From Edaphochlamys debaryana (Eukaryota > Chlorophyta > Chlorophyceae > Chlamydomonadales): a DNA stretch of 64,000 nucleotides. Shown here one piece after another: positions 12,726 to 23,391 of the stretch. The stretch covers positions 1-64,000 of the forward strand of contig JAEHOE010000115.1 of assembly GCA_016858145.1 (NCBI GenBank), written 5' to 3'. Under the pieces are notes generated by a model that saw nothing but the letters and a program-made list of their open reading frames with translations, had not been told where the DNA came from and did no database searches. The translations under genes were made by a program, and so were the position numbers. Positions within the stretch are counted from its first letter, which is position 1. Every line of letters begins with the position of its first letter.

Positions 12726-14704
12726 TCACCACAGCACCTGCACCAGGGCGGCAGCGCCCCCCGCCGCCACCGCCGCCAGCCCCTTTGGACAGCGCCTCCA
12801 CCTCGGCCCAGGCCCAGCCGCCGCCGCCACGCCGCGCGCCGCGGCCGGCGGCGCCCCCCGCCGCCACCCGCCTCCGCCGCCGCCAGCTTGGCCAGCCCCT
12901 CCCGCAGCGCCGCCTGCAGCGCCTCCCGCCGCGCGGGGCTGGTCATTCGGGACGGCAGCAGCCCGCGCTCCAGGCACGAAGACGCCGCGTCCAGCCAGGC
13001 GCGGCCCGGGAACACGCGCCACGCAACGCACGCCTGCACCAGCGTCGCCACCGTCAGCATGCCCAGCGGCGGCTCGGCCGCCGCCGCCGCCGCCGCCAAC
13101 CCGCCTGCTGCCGCCGCCGCGGCGGCGGGCGCTGGCCCGGCCTCGCCAGCCTCCGCTGCGGTGGCGGCGGCGGCGGCAGTGGCCGCGAGGCGGCGGCCTG
13201 ACACGGCAAGGACCGCGGGCAGCCAGGCGGGGGGCTGCTGCGCGCCGCACCGCAGCGCCGCCCACAGCGCCATCCCCAGCTCGGGCTGCCGCGACACCAG
13301 CCGCTCGCCCAGCGCCAGCGCCGCCGCCTGCTGCTGAGAGGCCAGCGGCAGCACCGCCGGCGTAGGCGCCGCGAGCTGGGGCCCGGCGCCGCCTTGTTTG
13401 AGGGCGCTGGGGGCCGCGCTGCCGGCCCCTCGAGCGGCTGCGAGCAGCCCCCCGTTCAACCCCGCGACCGCCCCCGCGTGTGATAACGACGGCGGCGGGG
13501 ACAGCGCCAGCGCCAGCGACAGGCGCTCGTGCAGCGCCAGCAGGCGGTCGGCGGTGCCCGCGGGCGGCGCCCAGCCCAGCACGCCGCACCGCCCACAGCG
13601 CCAGCACCAGCTGCTCGGGCGCAACAGCCCCTGCCGCCGCCGCCGGCCCTGCGGATGACGGCGCCGCCGGCGGCGGCGGCGGCCCTGCGGGTGACGGCGC
13701 CGCTGCGGTGCCCGGCGGGAGGGCAGCGGCGGCGGCGGCAGCGGCGGCGGCCGCCGCCGCCTCCACCTGCGCCAGCGCCGCCGCCAGCAGGGGCTCCGGC
13801 AGGGGAGTGCGCAGCCACGCCCAGCCGCACAGCAGCATAGCGACGGCGCGCGGCGACAGCGCCCAGCCCGCCGCAGCAGCAGCAGCCTGCGCCTCCGGCG
13901 CCGCCGCAGCGGCGGCGGCGCGGCTGCAGCGGAGCGCCGCCTGCGACGCGGCCGCCGCCGCCGCCAGCCACGTGGGCGGCGGCGGGGACCTGCCGGCGCG
14001 GTAGAGGCGGGGCATCGCCCACACGGACAGCGGCGCCTCGCAGGGCCGTAGCGCCAGCTCCCCTTCCCCTCCCGCCACAGGCTGGGCCAAGATCTCCGCC
14101 TCCAGATCCAGATCCGATCCGGGATACAGGTAGTCCAGGCGCAGCGGCATGGCGAGATTCGCGCCAGGGCCGGCCAGGCCTCCGGCGGCCGTGGATCGCC
14201 GCCGCGTGGCGGCCTCCGCCGCAGCCGCCGCCGCGCCCCACTCGGCCGCCGCCGCCTTGAGGTGTACGGCACTGGCTGCGGTGGCGGCGCGGAGCCAGCG
14301 GCCGGGCATGGCCAGGCGGAGCGAGGCCAGGGCCCAGAGCATGGCGGCGAGGGCACGGGGCGGCAGGGCGGGCAGGGCGGGGAGCGTGGCGGCGGCGAAG
14401 GCGAGCTTCCAGGGCAGCGAGGGGCGGTAGGAGAGGGAGGCCAGCGCCCAGGCCAGCATGACGGCGGCTTGGGGGGAGAAGGAGGGCAGCTCCTTGCGCG
14501 AGGCCTGCGAAGAGGGAGGGAGCCGGGGCGGAGGGGCACGGGGCGGTAAGCAGCGCAACAGGTAAGACTCCATCAAGATGGTCATACGCCAGAACGCACG
14601 GCCCACCACAACGCGCCCCTCCACCGCCCCTCCCCCTGCCCCCTCCCCCCTGTCCCCCTCCCTCACCCAACCTCCACATCCCCACATCCCCGCTCCCACA
14701 CAAT

Positions 14705-14862
14705 GTCCCCCGCCCCCACCGCCCTGCTCCACCCCCGCCCCCCCCCGCCCTGCCCCCCCCCCCCCCCGCCCCCCACCGCCCTGCTCCACCCCCGCCCCCC
14801 ACCGCCCTGCTCCACCCCCGCCCCCCACCGCCCTGCTCCACCCCCGCCCCCCCCCCCCTCAC
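14705..14862. repeat. C-rich minisatellite in OPR intron 6, copy A
   Basis: Tandem units of about 25 bases containing CCCCCCACCGCCCTGCTCCA, interrupted by runs of up to about 14 C, fill the intron between exons 7 and 6. The copy B version (42845-42993) has fewer C in the homopolymer parts. Confidence 0.85.
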
Positions 14863-17191
14863 CTCCACCAGCAGCCCCATCCACGCCGCGGGCGGGCGGT
14901 ACCTCAGCCTCGCCAGGGCCCCCCCCCGCCATGGCCAGCGCCTGGCCGCCGAAGGGGGGGCCGCCCTCGCGCAGGGACTCGCCCAGGCGCCGCCCCGCAG
15001 CGTCCAGAAAGGCCTTTGGGGGGGCAGGGGTGGGGGGGGGGGTGTTTGGCAGCTGAGCGGGATTGCGGGGGCGACGGGAGCGCAGAGGTGGTGTGGCCGT
15101 TGAGAGCAGGAGGAGGAAGCGGACAAAAGCCGCATTGCAAGGCTGCAGCGCATCACGTCAGTTGGGAGAAGCAATCGGCCGAGGAAGTGCACGAGGGAAT
15201 GTCCCATCGCATGCCAGATCGCGATGCAGTTTGCCGAATGGATTGCAATCAGCGCAGACGATGGATTTGGGTCCGCTCTCTCCCTAGACCAATCGGCTCC
15301 TGCGAGCCGTCAGGTCTCTCACCTGCAGCCACTCCGCCCCCGGCCGCCAGCCCAGAGACTCCAGCGCCCACAGCACGGTGGCCAGGTGCTGCGGGCTCAT
15401 GCGGGGCAGGCCGCAGCGCAGCACGCCCAGCACGCCCGCCACGGTGGCCTCGTCGTACGCCTCATGCGGGCCGCCGCCGTCACGTGACATGGACCAGGCG
15501 CCGCCGCCCGACGCACTCGCGGACCCCAGGGCCTCCGCCTTCACACCCGCGGCTGCGCGCGCTTGTAGCGGTGCTGCTGCCAGGAGCCCCGTGCCGTTTG
15601 ATGAGCCGTTCGAAGCCCCGTTGCGGCCGCTGACGCTCGCCTGGCTGCCGCTGGCGAGCCGCGCCCTCAGCTGCTCCGTGTCTGCGTCGTCGTGTGATGA
15701 CGCGGGGGAGGCCGCGAGAGGCGCGGGCCCGCCGGGCCCTCGGGCGGAAGCCGGGGCGGGGCCCTCGGGTGGCTGCTGGGCCCGGCTGGGGCCCGGCTCG
15801 AGCGCGCGCAGCGTGGCCAGGCCCCACATGAACATGGACAGGCTCTGGCCCGACACCTGAAGCAAGGGGGGGGGGCAGGGCAGGGGGGGGATAAGCCGTG
15901 ATTTCGGGATAATCATGGGTGGGTGATCGACGCTGTGCGAGTACCTATGGAAGGCGGCGAGGGCACGCAAGGCAGCCCACGCGATGGCATGACCATCCAC
16001 ACCGGCCTCGGCATGCCCTTTCCCTGGTGGGACTCGGCAGCCCCACCGCATGCTCCACCTCCCCCAGGGCCTTGGAGGCCCCTCCTGCATCAGCAGCATC
16101 ACCCTCGCCCCTGCCACAGCCACAGCCCCGTGCGCCCGCTCACCTCCTCCCGCTGCGCCGCCGCCAGCAGCGCCGCCGCCGCCGCCGCAGCCAGGCCTCC
16201 CCCGGGTGGCACCCGAGCCGCGCCAGAGCCCACACGCGCTGCGCCACGTCCAGCGACCCGCAGCCGCCCTCTGGCGCCGGTCCTGCCGCTGGGCCCGACC
16301 CTGAGCTCGAAGCTGGCGAAGCCCCTGGCGTCCCCTGAGCCCCGTGCGCTGCCTCCGCCTGTGCCCCCCGCCCCCGCCGCCCCCGCGGCCTCCATCTCCC
16401 GCAGGCAGGCGCGCAGCAGGGCGGCCAGGGTGGGCCGCCGGGGCCAGAAGCCCAGCCGGCCCAGGGACCACATGACTAAGGACAGCCCCTGGGGGGTCAT
16501 GGCCGGGGGCTGGGCGGCGGGCTGGGCGGCGAACACGCTCCTGGGCGCTGCCGCCCCGTTCCCCGAGGCCGGCGAGGCGGGGGATGGCGGTGCGGGGGCG
16601 CAGAGCGCCGCCGCTCTGTGGCACAGGGCCTCGAGCAGCTCGGCCCGGGGCCGGATGCCCAGGGTGGCCAGGGACCAGAGCACGCCGGACACGTGGCGGG
16701 GCTCAAAGTCCTGGGCGGGGGCAGGGCGGGGAGGCAGGGGGGACGGAGGCAATTATTCAGGCCAGAAGAAGAAGAGGGCTGAGGCCAGAGGCCCACTGAA
16801 CACCAGTCGGTGAGGCCAGGCGCACAGCCGGAGGGCGGGGGGAGGGCGAGGGAAGCCCCGCCCCATGGCCGAGGAGTGCCACGTCACCCCTACGGCCCCC
16901 CGTGGCCCCCGCCCCACGTGCTCCACGAGCCTGAACCGTTCGGGGTGCCTGGTTGGCTTGGCCAGCAGGTCTTTGTAGGCCTGCAAAGCCCCGCCACGGC
17001 CCCTCCGCCCTCCCGTTGCCCCCCAAAATCACAGACACACACACCCCATGCTGGGTCGGGCTTCCGTTTCCTCGGGCTTTCGGTTCCGTATCTAAGGCCG
17101 GCCGGCTAATCACCGCGCCTGAGACTCCCAGGCTCATGCGAGCAGCCCTTCACACCTCATGCGCGCGCACTCGCGCACCCTCACCCAAACC

Positions 17192-17192
<1 letters not shown>

Positions 17193-17225
<33 letters not shown>
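17193..17225. repeat. 33-base pure C tract in OPR intron 2, copy A
   Basis: An uninterrupted run of C next to the exon 2 donor. At the matching place in copy B (about 45327-45360) the tract is interrupted (CCCCCTCGCCCCTCGCCCCCG). A run this long is error-prone in sequencing and may not have its true length. Confidence 0.85.
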
Positions 17226-17556
17226 ACCTGCAGGTGCTGCTCCAGACTGGGCCCCAGCAGCCGCTCCACCCACGCCACCCCCAGCCAGGAGCCGTGCAGA
17301 CCGCGGGCCCGGGCCGCAGCAGAGGCGCCCGCGCCGCCGGCCCCCGGGCCCGCAGCCAGCGCCCCACTGCCCCCCACGCCCGCCTCCTCCGCGGCGCCGA
17401 TCCCGTCTGACGCATGGGTTTCGCCGTACAGGCGGGCGAGGGCACGAAGGGTCATGGAGAGGTCGGCCGGCGAGAGTACGGCGGTGCCGTACGCGCCCGA
17501 GCCGTCGAGGCGCGGGTCGCTCCAGGACGAGCGCGCCACGTCAGCGCCGAGTGCGG

Positions 17557-19775
17557 TCTGTCGAGCCCTGGACGGGGTCCCTATACACACATGCGTGCGG
17601 TCAAAATGCAAAGCGCGGGGGACGTATGCGCGCTCCGCGCGAAGCTTCGGGGGTACCAGGGACTGCCGGATGGTGGATGGCGAAACACACTTCACGCCGA
17701 CCCGCGACATAGTGTTGCAACTACTTCTCCGTTGATGTATCGGAATTGTAGATGGTTAGATGGCTCCGCGGGCCCACCATGCCTTGAATTGGCACGCCCC
17801 GTGTCCCCCGTCCCCGCCCCCACCTCTGCCTGTGGGCCGACCACGTCCCTGCCTCGCCCCTCAGAATGCCCGCCTCCACCCCCACCTCCACGCCTCCACC
17901 TGGACCGCCCCCGCCCCCGCCTCCGCCTTCTCCCCCTCCTCCCCCACCCCCGCCTCCTCCTCCTCCCCGGCCGCCCCGCTGTTGCCACCGCCTCGACCGC
18001 CTCACCGGCCGGCCCCGTTTCGTGCTCCTCCTTCTCCTCCTGCCCCGCCCCCTCCTCCCCTGCCTACTTCTCCCCAGCCACCCCTTCCCCTTCCCAGCGT
18101 CCGCTGCCCTAGCCCCAGTGTTGCTATCTTAGTGCGGAAGTGCGGGGGAGTGAGGCCATCCCGCACTTTCGGTGACGGAAAGAGCCTCATGTGCGGAAGC
18201 TCCCGCACTTTTGTAGCAAGGTTTGGTTGCGAGTGCGGCCCGCGCCGGCACATTTTTGAGCCTTCTGGCGGCTCAGGTGCGGGGGCCCCTCAACCCCTGG
18301 GGGGCCCACCGAACGGGCGCGGCCAGCCGGGCAGGCAGTCCCCTTCCCACCCCCACCGTCCAGCCCGCATCACATGCACTTGCAGCATACACTACGGGGT
18401 TGCTGCTGGAATTCAAGACCCCCAGTTGCCCGCCTACATCAGCTCATGCACTAGGGCGAGAGCCAGGCAGACTCATCCGCTTGAAACAGGCCTCCAGAAC
18501 GCCGCGCCCTCCGCTACACTCCACCGCACTCTCCCGCACTTCTGGGCGGCAAGCGCTTGCCAAGTGCGGTCGCACGTTTTGGGCCGCCAAGGGCCACGAA
18601 GTGCGGCCCGCTTTCGCACTCTTGGGCTTGGACCCGAGGTCCGAGTGCGGGACCTCCCGCACTTCGGCCCAGGGAAGATAGCAACGCTGCCTAGCCCCCC
18701 CTCCACCGCCGCCACCTTGTCACAGGCCCCCTCCTCACCGGCCCCCACCTCCGCCTCAACCTTCTTCCCCGCCCCCGCCGCCCCCGCCCCCGCCACCGCC
18801 CGCGCCTGCCCCGCCCACGCATCTCCCTCCCCCGCCGCCGACGCCGCCGACGCCGGCCCTGCCTCCCCCGCCCCCTCGTCCCCCTTCCCCGTCGCCCCCT
18901 CGTCCCCTCCCGCCTCTTCCTCCTCCCCCGCCGCCGCTGCCCCCAACGCGCCGCTCCCTCCGCCCCCCCCCCCCCCGCCGGCCCGCCGCCCGGTCTCCCG
19001 CTCCTCCTCCTCCTCACATGCGGCCCCCTCCTCCCCCGCATCTACCTCTGCCCCCGCCTTCTCCTCCGCCCTCGCCCTTGCCTCCGCCCCTTATTCCGCC
19101 CCCGCCCCCTCTGCCCGAAGCTTCGTCATCATAAGCGACACCAGAGCTAGGGCGGCGCCCAAGGCTAGCACCTGCGAGGGCCAAACGCCGAGTCCGTCGT
19201 CCTCCTAGCCGCCGGTGTTGCCATGTTGGCCTGAACTTCACTCCACTGCCTATGCCTAGCCACTATACTCAGAACGGCGACTTGGCTCGCAGTCAGCATC
19301 CGTATATATGCAGCAGCATCGCGAAGACGCCCGCAAGCATCCATTTGTAACCCAATGCAGCGGCAAACACACCAGAACTTTTTTAGGGTGGTCTACGCGC
19401 TTTTTGTCCGGTTTGCGTCCACCGATGGCCGGTGTCGGATGGCTCTTTGTCGTGGCTCTTTGTGAAGTTGCGGGCTTTTGCGTTCGCGAGAATGGTCGCG
19501 CTTCTTAGATGCAGATGGTTCAGCGCGTTACACGAACGGTGCGCGAGGGCGGAAGGTGTGAGTCCTACCCGGGATTTCCGACGGTAGGTTACGGTCCCCG
19601 CTGCGCACGGGGTGCGGCCACCTGCTGCCCCTTCTCTCGCTCGTGGACAGGTGTTGCGAATGTGTGACATAGAAGTTATGCACGCATGCTGGCGTCCCCC
19701 GCAAGAACCAGCAGCAACCGCCGTCGATGGCTGCTGGGCCCATGCCAGCAGCTACAGCAGCAAGCAAACCCTCGA
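17557..19775. other. Gene-poor stretch: low-complexity C-rich DNA split by a foldback element
   Basis: This begins at the duplication junction. Bases 17860-18110 and 18695-19100 are C/G-rich low-complexity DNA which on the minus strand reads as Glu/Ala/Gly-rich peptide, interrupted by the element at 18120-18685. A minus-strand frame near 19130-19200 encodes a hydrophobic stretch (VLALGAALALVSLMM) but hits a TAA soon after and has no start codon. A TATATATG lies near 19303. No gene is called. Confidence 0.5.
18120..18685. mobile_element. MITE-like foldback element with terminal inverted repeats
   Basis: The left end GTTGCTATCTT (18120-18130) is the exact reverse complement of the right end AAGATAGCAAC (18675-18685), and GAAGTGCGGG follows in the same inverted sense just inside both ends. 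The flanks carry a near-repeat, GCTGCCCTAGCCCC on the left and GCTGCCTAGCCCC on the right, sharing CCTAGCCCC (18108-18116 and 18690-18698); this may be a target-site duplication. The interior is packed with AGTGCGG and CCGCACT modules in both orientations. There is no coding capacity, so this would be a non-autonomous DNA element. Confidence 0.7.
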
Positions 19776-19810
19776 GTAACGTAACGTGTTGCGTAACGTG
19801 CTGTAACGTG
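19776..19810 (+). promoter_or_regulatory. Cluster of four GTAACG motifs upstream of the fucosyltransferase-like gene
   Basis: GTAACG starts at 19776, 19781, 19793 and 19803, three of them extended to GTAACGTG, within 35 bases and about 130-170 bases before the ATG at 19943. Spacing of 10-12 bases is close to one helical turn. The factor that would bind is unknown; ACGT-core sites are typical of plant-type bZIP factors and GTAACG resembles some MYB sites. Confidence 0.4.
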
Positions 19811-19942
19811 CCGCGACATAGCTCGACTGTGGCTGCTGCGCCCGCGGCGCTGTACAGCGGAGACATGTCTCAATCAAGAAAGAAGGGAAGGAACCTTTTC
19901 ATCTCATAGATTTGTAGCTCTCCAGATGTTCGGATAAGTGAG

Positions 19943-22900
19943 ATGCCAAGGTTATTGCAATGTTGCGCCCGTCGGTTAAGAAGCCTCAGCGGGCTGGCGA
20001 CGCTGCTGCTGCTACTCGGCGCGCGCGGTGCAGTGGCTCAGGGCCGGCAAGGTGATGCGCAAACGATACTGCGACTCATAGATGAGTCTAAACGAGCCTC
20101 AAACTTGCGAAGCTCCGCCGCGGTCGGCACGCCGTATGTACCTCGCGCAACATCCGCTTCCTTAGCTAGTCCCTCCTCTAGCTTAGTCGATTAGTCGACC
20201 CCCCCGGGGAGGGGGCGGCGACAAACACCTCCGCTCTGGGGCACTTAGTCGCGGATCTGGCAACTGAATGGGTGGACCCTCACCGCCGGGGGACTAAGTT
20301 CGCCGCCAAGGGGTGGGGGGGTTGGGGGTGTCACCGGCCGGTCCGCGGACCGGACGACGACTGCGCTCATGGGGAAGATATCAACACTGCTTGTACCTCC
20401 TTCTTAATTGCCGGCACGCAGGCCCCTCAGAAATTCCTGGTCTACATCTCCCCGCCCTCGGGCCTGGCGGACCGCCTGACGGGCCTGGTGGCGGCCTTCT
20501 ATTACGCCCTGCTCACGCAGCGGGCGCTGCTGATCCCGCCAGACCCCATGCCCCATGACACATGCCACTATCCAAGCGAGTTCCAGGCTCCCCAGCATCT
20601 CTAGAGCCCCCAGTGTCCCAGCCCCACCCAACTCATGTGCATGATCGGCGCAGCGTACACGCATCGGTGCAGCGCTCCGCGTATGCGTGTTGGCTTGCCG
20701 CAAGCCCCCGGCCTCCCCTCCCTCTCGGGGCGTTTAGGGTGTTGCTCCCCCGGCCTGGCGCCGTGTGCACCCTTGACCCCTCTCGGGAACACAGGCGCAG
20801 GGTTGCCCATCCGGAGGTCTATTCGTCAGAAGGGGGGAACGGGGCGGCAGAGGGGGGAAACTGAGTGGTGGGGGGAGCGAAGGAAGAGGACGGGTAGGCG
20901 TGCAGATGAGAGCAAAGAGAGAGGACACATTATGCTGCATGTACGGCAGCTTCCTCTACGCTATGTACGTATGGGACCATGCGGCATTTCGCTGCCGGTG
21001 CTGCTGCGATTGTACAAGAGCAGAGCGTCAAGGCAGCAGTGGCCCTTAGCGCAACGGAGCCACTCTGAATCGTTTGACTCTGCCTGGTCCACTAGTCCCT
21101 TTTCCAGTCGTGGCTGCTCACTCGCGTATGTCTCGACTCACCTTGTCACCTCTGTTGTGTCCCTGACTCCCGCCTGTCCCTCCCTTGGCCCCCTGCCATC
21201 CGTCAACTGGACCGTGCCTCTCCCGCCAGAAAACACCACGGCTCCACGCCACTATCCCGCTGTCGCCCGCGTGTGCACCCAGTGCGGCTCCACGCCTACC
21301 CCCCCGGGGGTGGACCCGCTAATGAACTGTGGAAGCTGCCTGGACGATGGACACGGACCGGTGGCATACCAAAACTGGTGGGCCGCCGGCGGGCGGGGGC
21401 AGGCCAGGGGGTACTGGAGAGGAGGGCGGAGGCTGGAGCAGGGGCCGTTGAGGAGAGGAGTGTTTGGGGAGTGGGGTCATGTATGGCTGGGGGTCACCGG
21501 AGCGCAAGGGGGCGGGCATGGGAGCGAGAGGCAAGAACAAGGTAGAGGCAACTACTAGCTAATTCTCTGGTTTTAGCTGGTCCCGCCCATACTGCCAGCC
21601 CGCACAACAACTTGCGGCTGTACGTCACAGCGCGTGTGCGTTGGCGGCTTTCGCGTCCGGTGGGACGAGGGGCGGGTTGAGACTTGCGCACCCTGCCTGC
21701 AGGATCAACTCCGAAAGTGCTCGGGACTGGCATATGGCAACCAACCTGACAGCAACTTACCCGGACGTGCACACGCTCTACTACACGAGCAACCGAGGTG
21801 CGACTGAGATGAGAGGCGCGGCCGCGCGGGCAGATTGGGTCGAACTGCGGCGGGCGGGATGCGACCCTGTTTAGGCACCCTGCCTTCCCTTACCCTCCCC
21901 TCATGCCCCGCCCCAGGCGCCAGTGTGCCCCTCTTCCACAACGTCTTCCATCAGCGGAGGTTGCACGAGCTGGGGTTGAGACCCAGGTGATGAGCGAGGC
22001 AGGGTTCCGACCCCTCCTTGTGCACTGCCGTTGCGGCTAGCTCCGAGCGCTTCGCTAGCGCTACTCATCACCTCCACCGCTCTCCATGCCCATGCCCCAC
22101 GCACCCCCCCCACAGCACCGCCTTTGGCTGCGCCTACAACATGCTGTTCTTCCCCAAGGAGGAGACGCTGGCGGTGATGGGCGAGGAGCTCAAGCAGGTG
22201 CGGTGCCGGCAATAATCAGATGGCACCGGGGGCATGGTGGCGCTAACATGGTAGCCCCAGCAACCTCAACCCGCAACCCTCTGATGTTCCGTTTCCCCAG
22301 CTGTTGCCGGAGCCCCTACTCATTGGGATACAGGTGGGTGTGAGCTGCTTGCATGGTTGCCCGTGCAGCCTCCTCCGGATCTGGATTCAACACCCCGCCC
22401 ACCGACGCAGATCCGCACCAACGACAACCACATGGCGGGCGAGGGCCTGGCCGAGGAAGTCATCAACGGATACAAGGCCATGCTCGACTGCGCCAGCCTG
22501 GAGCAGAGCCTGGAGCAGAGCCTGGAGCAGAGCCTGGAGCAGAGCCTGGGCAGGGGCATGGTGCGTGAGCGCGCGTGTGGGGACGATCGCGAGTAAGCAC
22601 CGGACTCGATCGTGCCTTGCTCTAGTAGCGCGCGTGCCCCAGTCCGCTTTCGCGCCTGCTCGCTGGTAACCCCTGCCGCCGCCCCTGCCGTCCCTCAGGT
22701 GAGCGCCAAGTTCTTCCTGGTCTCGGACTCCACAGCAATAAGGCACAGGGCGTCCACTGTGTGGTATCCAGGCAAGGTAGGCGGTGCACTGCCCGTGCTG
22801 GGCCTCCCATGACTCGTAGCCGCCTCACCCCCTGCCGATAGTCATGCATACTTAGAGCCGGCGTGCGTCCCTGCTACCCGCCCACCCCGGCAGGTGGTTG

Positions 22901-23391
22901 TGTACGTGCGCTCGAACCCAACCCACATCCAGAACTCGGGCAAGGACGACCTGCACGGTTCGCGACTGGCGGCGGCGGAGCACTGGCTGTTCGGCATGAC
23001 GGACTTCCAGGTGTGTGTGTGGGGGGGGGGTACTGGGCGAGGGCGGAGGGTGGGGGGAGAATAAGAAGGAGGCTGAAGGGAAAAGAGGGGAAGTGAGGCG
23101 CTTGCGAGGGGCCAGCTGTTCAGAAGAGAACAGGTAACCCCTTGGGCAACCCTCCAGCCTGCTGCTCAGCCTCTATCGGCTTAGTGCCTCCCCCTCCCCT
23201 GTGTCGCCCTCCAGGTCATCCACTGGTGGAGCGGGTACGGCCGTACGGCAGCCATGCGGGCCATGCGGGAGATGTCCATCCACGCGTGGGCGGACAACAT
23301 ACCGGCGCAGTGTAATGCGGACAACCAGCAGAGCGCGTGGCAGGTCGGCACCGGCTACAGCGGAGTGCGGCGCATGATGGCCCAGCTGTAG
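19943..23391 (+). CDS. Putative fucosyltransferase-like glycosyltransferase, secreted or type II membrane
   Basis: Exon 1 from ATG 19943 gives a signal or anchor sequence: basic start, then GLATLLLLLGARGAVA. An exon starting at about 20422 encodes SGLADRLTGLVAAFYYALLT, similar to the GlxNRLxGLVSAFLYAL segment of plant xyloglucan fucosyltransferases (GT37). Phase-consistent exons are: one ending at 21377 (with SVNWTVPLPP), 21703-21797, 21917-21986, 22116-22197, 22301-22333, 22411-22560, 22699-22776, 22894-23010 and 23215-23391 (TAG). They carry YYTSNRG, TAFGCAYNMLF, IGIQIRTND, FFLVSDS and WSGYGRTAAM, in the order expected for a GT-B sugar transferase. The exon 1 donor, the exon 2 donor and the start of the NWT exon are unresolved. 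The family call is by remembered motif similarity; donor and acceptor sugars are unknown. Confidence 0.7.
22495..22542 (+). repeat. In-frame 12-base coding repeat, four units (SLEQ)
   Basis: AGCCTGGAGCAG is repeated four times exactly within an exon of the fucosyltransferase-like gene, giving four Ser-Leu-Glu-Gln units just after the IRTND segment. Being a multiple of three, changes in copy number would keep the frame. Confidence 0.95.

Larger units (their letters stand above)
1..17556. repeat. Segmental duplication, copy A (right-hand part)
   Basis: The whole stretch matches 28233-45690 in the same orientation and order: LINE 3' end, DUF3431 gene, methyltransferase gene, OPR gene. The offset is 28235 at the left edge and about 28134 at the right edge, because of indels and a length change in a pyrimidine repeat. 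Identity stops abruptly after GAGTGCGG at 17556, inside exon 2 of the OPR gene. The left end lies outside the window. Differences from copy B are mostly 1-2 base indels, dense in 1-10500 and sparse in 10550-12600; base substitutions are few in the parts compared. Confidence 0.97.
12726..17556 (-). pseudogene. OPR-repeat protein gene, copy A (5'-truncated, frameshifted)
   Basis: Counterparts of exons 3-7 of the intact gene at 40869-46269 lie at 16918-16980, 16144-16710, 15323-15856, 14863-15013 and 12726-14504. Exon 2 is cut by the duplication junction (17228-17556 remains) and exon 1 is absent. Exon 6 has one extra base. Exon 4 has a +1 and a -1 that leave the middle out of frame. Exon 7 has three separate +1 insertions (near 13590, 12866 and 12786). 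The remnant therefore lacks a start codon and a continuous frame. DNA beyond the junction (17557 on) offers no recognisable replacement first exon. Confidence 0.85.

Noticed and set aside
12441..15633. Long plus-strand Pro/Ala/Arg-rich open frames opposite the OPR gene, and the matching ones at 40760-43768
   Set aside because: The GC-rich antisense of Ala-rich OPR exons stays open by composition; no domain or splice pattern supports them.
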